Below, piece by piece: positions 1 to 5,109 of a stretch of 5,465 nucleotides of DNA. How positions within the stretch are numbered: the first letter of the stretch is position 1; each line of letters opens with the position of its first letter. The DNA comes from an uncultured Collinsella sp. Lineage in GTDB: Bacteria; Actinomycetota; Coriobacteriia; Coriobacteriales; Coriobacteriaceae. Where the stretch lies: assembly GCA_900550595.1 (NCBI GenBank), contig URTB01000104.1, positions 1 through 5,465 on the forward strand. Direction: 5' to 3'. The notes under the pieces are model-generated. The model had not been told where the DNA came from and did not search any database. It saw only the letters and a program-made list of their open reading frames with translations. The translations under genes and the position numbers were made by a program.

Positions 1-246
1 CTCTACTTCCAAACCGAGTTTCCCGATGGCGTCTATGCCCGCGTCAACGTGGGTGCAGGCTCCACCGACGAGCTTGTCCTTGCCCTGTCCGAGGCGACGC
101 CGGTACTGCAGGAGGGCTTGGGCGCCCCCGACAACGCCAGCTTCGCTGCCTGGGTCGCCACCAACGATATCGTCCGCTCCCAGATCGACGAGCGCATCCT
201 GCGGGCGGCCGAGCAGGGCTTGCCGTTTAAGGGAGGAGACCTCTAA
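1..246 (+). CDS. C-terminal fragment of an unrecognised protein (5' end outside window)
   Basis: The reading frame is open from base 1 to a TAA at 244-246, giving 81 codons of a protein that begins upstream of the window. The fragment starts LYFQTEFPDG and ends LPFKGGDL. It is mixed alpha/beta in character, with acidic and alanine-rich helical stretches, and shows no cysteine motif, membrane segment or catalytic signature. I do not recognise the family. Its codon use (strong G/C third positions) matches the following genes. A strong Shine-Dalgarno sequence for the next gene lies inside its last codons, and its stop overlaps the next start (TAATG). The two proteins are therefore probably translationally coupled and may work together. 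An internal ATG at 49 is open in the same frame, but the frame runs on upstream of it, so it is unlikely to be the true start. Confidence 0.75.
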   Translation, partial: LYFQTEFPDGVYARVNVGAGSTDELVLALSEATPVLQEGLGAPDNASFAAWVATNDIVRSQIDERILRAAEQGLPFKGGDL

Positions 247-1289
247 TGGATCCGAGCGTCTACATCCCCGCCTACCTGGAGCGCGCCTACCTTGCGTCGC
301 ACCCCGAACTCACCGATGCAGCACGCGAGCTTGTCCATAACGACGTGAGCGTCAACCCTCATAAGTATGCGCAGACCGAGCATGCCCAGGCGCTGCTGTC
401 CTATGCAGGCGTCCACCGCCACCTGCTCGACGAGCTCCATCGCATCGAGGACATGGGCAGCGACGAGGAGTTTGAACAGACGCGCAACCACCTGTTCGAC
501 GATACGCGCGATGAGCTGCTCAAGATCGTCCGCGTCGACGCGCTGGCCGTCGATGCCCAGCTGCTCGCCATCATTTTGGCGGACACGCCCGTCGACGCCT
601 GTCTGGGCGACCTGATGAAACTCGAGGCGACCACGACCGATTACCTGCAGCAAAGCGTGCCCGGGTTCGACATGGAGGCCCCGCACTACTGGGCCAACAA
701 GGTGCTGGCAGACGGCGTGACGGCGGCCGATCTCACCGTAAGCGAGCCGGCTCTTATCGGGTGGCTCCACACGCTCGAGGCCATCTCGCAGCTGTGCATG
801 GCGAGCGCTCGCTACCGTGCTGCCGCCAACTACGCCCGCCGCGTCCTTAAGGCGGAAGGCTATCCCACCCGAGCTGCAGGCACCGTGCTACTCGCCCTCG
901 CTCGCCTAGAAGACGAGGACGGCTTTTTTGCCCTGGCCCACCAGCTCGAGGAGCAGATGGGGGCCGATACCCTCGAGAACTCCCCCTGGTACCTGCTCGC
1001 CCGCACGATCTTGCTGTTCAAAACGAACAAAATGCGCCCGGCGACACGCGCGCTGCGTGAGTTTGCCAACCGCTGCGAGGGCGGCGCGTTCTTTTTGCTG
1101 AACCCCATGTATCAGACGCCGTATCTTCCCTGCCGGCCCGAACCGCACGACCCCTGGGACCTTTCGCATCAGGCAGTTTGGGAGGCCGACGGCATCATCT
1201 CGGATACTCCCGACTTTGCCCCCTGGGCCAGCGCTTGCGAAGACGTATCGCAGCTTGCCCAGGAATTTGCGCGCCGCTACGGCTTTTAA
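246..1289 (+). CDS. Helical-repeat (TPR-like) protein of unknown function
   Basis: This encodes 347 residues. The ATG at 246 overlaps the upstream TAA by one base and is preceded by a clear GGAGGA at 232-237, 8 bases before the start, which fixes the start. The protein is almost entirely predicted alpha-helical, acidic and soluble, with no signal peptide or membrane segment. Residues about 170-280 have TPR-like helix-turn-helix spacing: a helix ending near LCMASARYRAAANYARRVL (183-201), then LLALARLEDEDGFFALAHQL (215-234), then a third helix pair around 248-275. The C-terminal part (280-330) is rich in Pro and Trp and is less repetitive. TPR-like scaffolds usually mediate protein-protein contacts; nothing here indicates an enzyme. 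Its partner may be the product of the upstream overlapping gene. The 45-base gap to the MurT-GatD gene contains no terminator, so co-transcription is possible. The TPR assignment rests on periodicity only. Confidence 0.85.
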   Translation: MDPSVYIPAYLERAYLASHPELTDAARELVHNDVSVNPHKYAQTEHAQALLSYAGVHRHLLDELHRIEDMGSDEEFEQTRNHLFDDTRDELLKIVRVDALAVDAQLLAIILADTPVDACLGDLMKLEATTTDYLQQSVPGFDMEAPHYWANKVLADGVTAADLTVSEPALIGWLHTLEAISQLCMASARYRAAANYARRVLKAEGYPTRAAGTVLLALARLEDEDGFFALAHQLEEQMGADTLENSPWYLLARTILLFKTNKMRPATRALREFANRCEGGAFFLLNPMYQTPYLPCRPEPHDPWDLSHQAVWEADGIISDTPDFAPWASACEDVSQLAQEFARRYGF

Positions 1290-1334
1290 CGGCACAAACG
1301 TCACGACCATGTCATTCACGTTAGGAACGGCTTC

Positions 1335-3512
1335 ATGAACTTCCGCTCATCTCTCGCCTGCACCTCGAGCGATATCGCCCGCTGGGGACTGCGCTCCGTC
1401 CTTAAGCGCCAGGGCGGCGTACTCCCCGGCCGTATCGCCATGAAGATCGACCCCGAGCTGCTAAGCGACCTCGCGGGCCTTGTCGATCGCAGCGCGGTAA
1501 TCACCGGCACCAACGGCAAGACCACCACCTCCAACCTCATCGCCGATGCCGTTGCCGCCAGCGGCGCCACCGTGGTATGCAACCGTGCCGGAAACAACAT
1601 GGAGCCGGGCGTGGTGGGCGCGTTGCTCGAGGCGCGCGGCAACCTTAAGCGAACCGCCAGCAGCAAGCGCGTAGGCGTCTTTGAGTGCGACGAGCTCTAC
1701 ACGGTGCGCGTCCTGCCCAAGCTCAAGCCGACCTACTTTGTGCTGCTCAACCTGTTCCGCGACCAGCTGGACCGCTACGGTGAGATCGACCACACCCAGG
1801 ACGTCATCGCCCACGCGCTGGAGCTTTCGCCGACAACGACGCTCATCTATAACGCCGACGACCCGCTGTGCGCCGCGATCGCCGCGCGCGTTCCCAATAT
1901 GAGCATTGCCTTTGGCATCGACGGTGCCACAGGCACCGAGTCCGATCGCATTAGCGACTCGCGTTTTTGCTCGCAGTGCAACACCCCGTTGGAGTACGAC
2001 TACGTGCAATACGGCCAGCTCGGCGCCTATCATTGCCCTTCGTGCGGCTGGAGTCGTCCCGCGCTGGTCCGTCGTGTGACGGGCGTGGAGCTTGGCTGCG
2101 ACGGCTACGGCTTTGACCTGGTCTTTGGATCTGCGCCCGACGCGGCTGCCGCACACATCGCCACACGCTACAACGGCCTGTACATGGTCTACAACGTTGC
2201 CGCTGCATTCTTTGCCGCACATGAGTTAGGCGTGGATACGGCGCACCTGCAGCCCACGCTCGATGCCTACGTCCCCGCCGGCGGACGCATGGGCCGCTGG
2301 GATATCGCCGGCCGCACCGTCGAGGCCAACCTGGCTAAGAATCCCGTGGGCTTCGATCGCCAGATTCAGTCCATTAAAACGGCAGGCGGCAGGCTCTGCG
2401 CCTTCTTCCTCAACGACAACGACGCCGACGGCCACGATGTCTCGTGGATCTACGACGTCGACTTCGAGCGCATCGCCGATACCCCAGGGCTTGTCGCCTT
2501 TGCCGGCGGCACGCGTGCACACGATATGCAGGTACGTCTGAAGTACGCCGGCATCGACTCCGCCATCATCTCGAATATCGAGCAGGCGATCGGCGCCGTG
2601 GCAGACGAGATCGCCGATGACACCTTCTACGCCGTCGCCAACTACACGGCCTTCCCGCCGCTGGTCAAGGAACTCGACGAGCTTAAGGGCACCGATGCGA
2701 GCTCGGTTGCCTCCCACGCCGCAACGCGCGCCGATGGCAGCGCCGGCCCCACCGATATTGCGCCGGTCGAGCTCTCGCGCCCCCTGCGCATCGTCTACCT
2801 GTATCCCGATGCCCTCAACCTCTATGGTGACGGCGGCAACGTCATTACCCTCGAGCGCCGCTGCGCCTGGCGTGGCATCCCCGTGCGCGTGGACGAGGTC
2901 CGTATGGGCGAGTCGCTCGATCTCACCGACGCCGATATCGTCATGATGGGCGGTGGCTCCGACCGCGACCAGTTAGCTGTGGCACATGAATTGCTCGCTC
3001 AAAAAGACAAGGTCGCGGCCTATGTTGAGGACGGCGGCTCGCTGCTCGCAATCTGCGGCAGCTATCAGCTGCTCGGCCGTTCGTACTATATGGGCGAAAA
3101 TCGCATCGAGGGCCTGGGCGTCGTTGCCGCCGAAACCGTGCGCGGCTCCAACCGCCTGATCGGCAACGTCGCCGTCAAAACCGACCTGGCACCCGAGCCC
3201 TTTGTGGGATTCGAGAACCACGGCGGCCGCACCCTGCTCGATGCTGAGGCCACGCCGCTCGGAACGTCCGTCGTCACGGGTACCGGCAACAACGGCGACG
3301 ATGGCTTTGAGGGCCTCATCTACAAGGGCGTCATCGGCACGTACCTACACGGACCGGCACTGCCCAAGAACCCCGAGCTCGCCGACCGGCTCATCGCCCA
3401 CGCCCTCGAGCGCCGTGGCGACGCACAGGCCAACGCTCTGCTGCCGCTCAAGCCCCTCGACGACACCTACGAGCACGCTGCCCACGACGCCGCGATGAAG
3501 CTCCTCCCCTAA
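1335..3512 (+). CDS. murT-gatD: MurT-GatD fusion: lipid II isoglutaminyl synthase (glutamine-hydrolysing) in one chain
   Basis: This encodes 725 residues. In the known two-subunit enzyme, GatD releases ammonia from glutamine and MurT uses ATP to amidate the alpha-carboxyl of D-Glu in lipid II, on the cytoplasmic side of the membrane. The MurT half (about 1-451) has the family N-terminus (LPGRIAMKIDPELL, 29-43), a Mur-ligase P-loop GTNGKTTT (58-65, Lys62), the acidic motif ECDE (117-120), a four-cysteine zinc ribbon (C212, C215, C234, C237) and the MurT C-terminal domain with DADGHDVSW (363-371). This last motif probably supplies the Asp of the split catalytic triad. An Ala/Ser/Thr/Asp-rich linker (about 452-481) leads to the GatD half (about 482-725). 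There the nucleophile is Cys574 in AICGSYQ and the His is His672 in YLHGP, spaced 98 apart, much as in stand-alone GatD. The start at 1335 has AGGA 8 bases upstream and retains the full MurT N-terminus. Most Gram-positive bacteria encode the two as separate adjacent genes. Confidence 0.95.
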   Translation: MNFRSSLACTSSDIARWGLRSVLKRQGGVLPGRIAMKIDPELLSDLAGLVDRSAVITGTNGKTTTSNLIADAVAASGATVVCNRAGNNMEPGVVGALLEARGNLKRTASSKRVGVFECDELYTVRVLPKLKPTYFVLLNLFRDQLDRYGEIDHTQDVIAHALELSPTTTLIYNADDPLCAAIAARVPNMSIAFGIDGATGTESDRISDSRFCSQCNTPLEYDYVQYGQLGAYHCPSCGWSRPALVRRVTGVELGCDGYGFDLVFGSAPDAAAAHIATRYNGLYMVYNVAAAFFAAHELGVDTAHLQPTLDAYVPAGGRMGRWDIAGRTVEANLAKNPVGFDRQIQSIKTAGGRLCAFFLNDNDADGHDVSWIYDVDFERIADTPGLVAFAGGTRAHDMQVRLKYAGIDSAIISNIEQAIGAVADEIADDTFYAVANYTAFPPLVKELDELKGTDASSVASHAATRADGSAGPTDIAPVELSRPLRIVYLYPDALNLYGDGGNVITLERRCAWRGIPVRVDEVRMGESLDLTDADIVMMGGGSDRDQLAVAHELLAQKDKVAAYVEDGGSLLAICGSYQLLGRSYYMGENRIEGLGVVAAETVRGSNRLIGNVAVKTDLAPEPFVGFENHGGRTLLDAEATPLGTSVVTGTGNNGDDGFEGLIYKGVIGTYLHGPALPKNPELADRLIAHALERRGDAQANALLPLKPLDDTYEHAAHDAAMKLLP

Positions 3513-3519
3513 CGCCCCG

Positions 3520-3556
3520 CCACCACAAAGGGGACAGGCACCTTTGTGGTGGTTTT
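3520..3556 (+). terminator. Rho-independent terminator of the MurT-GatD gene, REP-like palindrome
   Basis: A perfect 12-bp stem (CCACCACAAAGG at 3520-3531 with CCTTTGTGGTGG at 3541-3552) encloses the 9-base loop GGACAGGCA and is followed by TTTT. It begins 8 bases after the stop codon, which is ideal for termination. The inner GGGGACAGGCACCTTT also resembles a palindrome I recall as a dispersed REP-type repeat in many bacteria, so it may have arrived as a repeat and been adopted as a terminator. Confidence 0.85.
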
Positions 3557-3575
3557 GATCTGCCACGTTTGTTTG

Positions 3576-3711
3576 TCTCGATCTGTAACATCTAGGCCGT
3601 TAAAAATCGTCTTACTGTTACAGAATGAGATGTTCGTCCCGATGCCCGCCGTCTGTCTCGATCTGTAACAGATAGAGCCGATTTGCCCGCCCAGATGTTA
3701 CAGATTGAGAT
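3576..3711. repeat. Four-copy alternating 15-bp repeat, about 40-bp period
   Basis: Four copies of a 15-mer TCTCRATCTGTAACA lie at 3576-3590 (+), 3617-3631 (-), 3657-3671 (+) and 3697-3711 (-). The two forward copies are identical and match over 17 bp when the preceding TG is included. The reverse copies differ from the forward ones at one base (fourth copy) and two bases (second copy). Start-to-start spacing is 41, 40 and 40 bases, and the gaps are 26, 25 and 25. Copies 1+2 and copies 3+4 can each form a stem of about 15 bp with a loop of about 25 bases; in the second pair every position pairs if G-U is allowed. The array fills most of the gap between the MurT-GatD terminator and the tRNA promoter. 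It could be a REP/BIME-type mosaic or an array of protein-binding sites; the sequence alone does not decide. Confidence 0.85.
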
Positions 3712-3791
3712 ATTTGAAAATCGGAATAGAAGCCTACTCCTGTGTGGTGGTTTTCCAGTTTGTCAACGATATACGCGCCGGCAAAAAAGTC

Positions 3792-3800
3792 TGCTATACT
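3792..3800 (+). promoter_or_regulatory. Extended -10 promoter of tRNA-Glu
   Basis: TGCTATACT is a good extended -10 box (TG, one base, TATACT at 3795-3800). It lies 10 bases before the mature 5' end of the tRNA, so transcription would start near 3806-3808 with a leader of only a few bases. No -35 hexamer stands at 17 bp spacing; a TTGTCA at 3760-3765 is too far away (29 bp). Dependence on the extended -10 is inferred. Confidence 0.7.
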
Positions 3801-3810
3801 CTTTCCCGCT

Positions 3811-3887
3811 GTCCCCATCGTCTAGCGGCCAAGGACGCCACCCTTTCAAGGTGGATATCGCGGGTTCGAATCCCGCTGGGGGCACCA
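3811..3887 (+). tRNA. tRNA-Glu (anticodon UUC), CCA encoded
   Basis: The full cloverleaf can be drawn. The acceptor stem pairs GTCCCCA (3811-3817) with TGGGGGC (3877-3883), including one T-G pair. The D stem is GTCT (3820-3823) with GGAC (3833-3836). The anticodon stem CCACC/GGTGG (3838-3842/3850-3854) holds the loop CTTTCAA, with anticodon TTC at 3845-3847. The variable region is five bases, and the T stem GCGGG/CCCGC (3860-3864/3872-3876) closes the standard loop TTCGAAT. The discriminator is A3884 and CCA is encoded at 3885-3887. It reads GAA and GAG glutamate codons. It is a single-gene unit between its own promoter and terminator. Its last 18 bases are repeated downstream at 4059-4076. 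Confidence 0.98.
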
Positions 3888-3899
3888 CAGAATCTGAGA

Positions 3900-3930
3900 A
3901 GCCCGTTGCCAATTCGGTAGCGGGCTTTTT
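3900..3930 (+). terminator. Rho-independent terminator of tRNA-Glu
   Basis: AGCCCGTTGCC (3900-3910) pairs along all 11 positions with GGTAGCGGGCT (3916-3926), using two G-T pairs. The loop is AATTC, and the run of T continues to 3930. It starts 13 bases after the CCA end. Confidence 0.9.
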
Positions 3931-3943
3931 GCTACCCATGCGC

Positions 3944-3958
3944 CGGGATTCGAACCCG
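3944..3958. repeat. Inverted 15-bp copy of the tRNA-Glu T-arm
   Basis: CGGGATTCGAACCCG is the exact reverse complement of CGGGTTCGAATCCCG, bases 3861-3875 of the tRNA-Glu T-arm. It lies 14 bases after the tRNA terminator. The flanking bases (GC before, AC after) do not continue the tRNA match, and no cloverleaf can be completed on the minus strand. It is therefore an isolated T-arm-like palindrome, possibly the left border of the structured segment. Confidence 0.8.
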
Positions 3959-3977
3959 ACAGGGTGCGGAGCTGAGG

Positions 3978-4055
3978 AAACGCGCAAGCGTTTTCCAGCG
4001 CAGCACGCAAGGAGTGAAGCGACGCAGCGAATGCGGGCGGCGCCAGCCGCACGCG
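3978..4055 (+). other. Structured non-coding core with two hairpins
   Basis: The first hairpin is AAACGC (3978-3983), loop GCAA, GCGTTT (3988-3993), a six-pair stem capped by a GNRA-type tetraloop; a G-T pair can extend it. The second runs 4032-4041 with 4046-4055 around the loop GCCA and pairs at nine of ten positions, its core being GCGGC/GCCGC. The bases between (4000-4031) hold GC-rich purine tracts but no stem I can support. There is no start codon with a ribosome site and no credible protein, so function, if any, would be as DNA or RNA structure. Confidence 0.5.
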
Positions 4056-4088
4056 GACATCCCGCTGGGGGCACCAACTCAAAAATGT

Positions 4089-4127
4089 ACGAACCCGTGC
4101 GAGTTACCATCGCACGGGTTCGTTCTT
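4089..4127. terminator. Bidirectional terminator between the tRNA region and the flavodoxin-ferredoxin gene
   Basis: A 13-bp perfect stem (4090-4102 with 4110-4122), extendable by one A-T pair, has the loop GTTACCA. On the + strand it is followed by the weak tract TTCTTT. On the - strand it is followed, after three bases, by five T (4081-4085 on the + strand). It lies 37 bases past the stop codon of the minus-strand gene, so it suits that gene best and may also stop readthrough from the tRNA side. Confidence 0.85.
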
Positions 4128-4164
4128 TCTTGACATTAGATGAAGAAGACTCAAAGCCCCTGCG

Positions 4165-4926
4165 CTAGATAAACAGCTCGCACTCCTTCCGTTCGGCACA
4201 GGCTTTGCTCAACATCTTGGTAGCCGCAGAGAGCATGATGGGGTTTACCGCGCGGGCGGCATGCGGACATACGGCGACACAGCGCATGCAAGAGATGCAG
4301 GCCTTTTTGTCCACCCGCTTGGGATCGTCTTTATCGATAGCGCCAACAGGGCACGCTGCGGCACAAGCCCCGCAAGCGGTGCACTCTTTTGTGGCCTTGG
4401 GCACCATACCGGCGCCCCCGGCCTTCTTATAGGGACGATTGCCCGGAATAGCCGGCTCAGAAGCATCTCCTGCAGATATCTTTTGCTGAATCTGATTCGC
4501 AAACCCAGCGAGCTGCGCCGCGTCCTGTGGGTCTGGCCGACCGGCTGCAAACTGGCGAACAATAGAATGCTCGGCGATGGCAGAAACCGCCGCGATCACC
4601 CGAAAGCCCGCGCCCTTTGCCGCATCCTCAAGCTCGACCAGCGTGTCCTCATACGCGCGGTTTCCGTAAACACAAACCAGAACCGCCTGCGCACCGTTTC
4701 CCCGCATCATACCCAAGCGCTCCGCAGCCACAGCCGGGACTCGCCCGCCATACGAGGGCACCGCGATCACGGCTACATCCTCTTTTGTCATCGCAACCGT
4801 GCGAAAACCAAGCCCGCTATCGGTCAGATCTACAGCAACGGTTTCCCCTTCCAACGCATTGGCAATGTAGCCAGACGCCCTTTCCGTTCCGCCGGTCAGG
4901 CTAAACACGATATCGAATACCCTCAT
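4165..4926 (-). CDS. Flavodoxin-like protein with two [4Fe-4S] ferredoxin motifs (EFR1-type)
   Basis: This encodes 253 residues from the ATG at 4926. An upstream ATG at 5034 is in frame, but the one at 4926 has GGGAGG 8 bases before it and begins the fold directly (MRVFDIVFSLTGGTERA). The N-terminal flavodoxin-like domain (about 1-150) has a phosphate-loop-like FSLTGGTE (8-15) and AVPSYGGRVP (55-64), typical of this fusion family. A Pro/Gly-rich linker (155-178) leads to a bacterial-type ferredoxin domain. Cluster one is C182, C185, C188 and C192 followed by Pro; cluster two is C210, C213, C216 and C220 followed by Pro. No signal peptide or membrane segment is seen, so it should be a cytoplasmic electron carrier, presumably with FMN and two [4Fe-4S] clusters, in an anaerobe. 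Its redox partner is unknown. It is a single gene between terminators on both sides; I see no convincing -35/-10 pair upstream. Confidence 0.9.
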   Translation of the reverse strand: MRVFDIVFSLTGGTERASGYIANALEGETVAVDLTDSGLGFRTVAMTKEDVAVIAVPSYGGRVPAVAAERLGMMRGNGAQAVLVCVYGNRAYEDTLVELEDAAKGAGFRVIAAVSAIAEHSIVRQFAAGRPDPQDAAQLAGFANQIQQKISAGDASEPAIPGNRPYKKAGGAGMVPKATKECTACGACAAACPVGAIDKDDPKRVDKKACISCMRCVAVCPHAARAVNPIMLSAATKMLSKACAERKECELFI

Positions 4927-4934
4927 CGGATCAT

Positions 4935-4940
4935 CCTCCC
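4935..4940 (-). promoter_or_regulatory. Ribosome binding site deciding the start of the flavodoxin-ferredoxin gene
   Basis: On the - strand GGGAGG stands 8 bases before the ATG at 4926, an almost ideal Shine-Dalgarno sequence. The 36 extra codons of the longer frame back to 5034 lack family character and have no comparable site, so translation from 4926 is preferred. Confidence 0.85.
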
Positions 4941-5050
4941 CTTTATGAACAAACGCCCGAAACGTCCGCATGCCAAAACAGGTTACAACTTTTAAAATGC
5001 CCCGCGCGAAACGCTCGCTCGGCTGCAAGTTCAAAGCAGGTCAAAGCGGC

Positions 5051-5086
5051 AAAAAAGAAGGGGCCTCACACAGGCGAGACCCCTTC
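5051..5086 (-). terminator. Rho-independent terminator of the glutamine synthetase gene
   Basis: Read on the - strand, GAAGGGGTCTC (5086-5076) pairs over 11 positions, including one G-T, with GAGGCCCCTTC (5067-5057). The loop is 8 bases, and six T follow (5056-5051). It lies 23 bases past the stop codon of the gene to its right. Confidence 0.92.
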
Positions 5087-5109
5087 ACACGCAAAATCAA
5101 ACGTGTCTG

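Larger units (their letters stand above)
3870..4076 (+). mobile_element. Possible small non-autonomous element or duplication at the tRNA-Glu 3' end
   Basis: The last 18 bases of tRNA-Glu, ATCCCGCTGGGGGCACCA at 3870-3887, recur exactly at 4059-4076, a spacing of 189 bases. The second copy has no tRNA body in front of it. The T-arm is cut short (GCGG then ACATCCCGC) and no matching 5' acceptor strand is visible. Flanking by a copied tRNA 3' end is the footprint of site-specific integration at a tRNA, where insertion restores the gene and leaves the displaced end as the far border. At 189 bp it cannot encode an integrase, so any mobility would have to be supplied in trans. Alternatives are a deletion relic of a larger island, an unequal-recombination scar, or remains of a second tRNA-Glu gene. 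The segment includes the tRNA terminator, an inverted T-arm copy and two hairpins. The repeat itself is certain; the mobile interpretation is inference. Confidence 0.45.

Noticed and set aside
1461..2222. 253-codon minus-strand frame opposite the MurT half
   Set aside because: It is a shadow frame caused by high GC content; the + strand carries the intact, motif-complete MurT sequence.
3576..3711. CRISPR array
   Set aside because: The repeats are only 15 bp, alternate in orientation and have related, palindromic spacing; no cas gene is present. This does not fit a CRISPR array.
3743..3754. 12-bp match TGTGGTGGTTTT to the right half of the MurT-GatD terminator (3545-3556)
   Set aside because: It is short and low in complexity with no matching left half, so it may be a decayed repeat fragment but cannot be supported.
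3916..3936. Alternative hairpin GGTAGC/GCTACC overlapping the tRNA terminator, as an antiterminator
   Set aside because: It is six pairs against eleven in the terminator, with no leader peptide or ligand-binding structure. It is most likely chance.
4059..4076. Second tRNA gene ending here
   Set aside because: Only the 3' acceptor strand and half of the T stem are present; no 5' acceptor strand, anticodon arm or D arm can be found upstream.
3763..4110. 115-codon minus-strand frame containing VPPAGFEPAISTLKG
   Set aside because: This is the familiar false protein produced by translating the antisense strand of a tRNA; no start signal supports it.
3683..4168. 161-codon open frame on the + strand across the tRNA and the structured segment
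   Set aside because: It reads straight through tRNA-Glu and two terminators, has no ribosome site, and its Arg/Ala-rich translation is typical of spurious frames over tRNA genes.
4927..5034. N-terminal extension of the flavodoxin-ferredoxin protein to the ATG at 5034
   Set aside because: The 36 extra residues precede the natural start of the fold, and the strong ribosome site belongs to the ATG at 4926.
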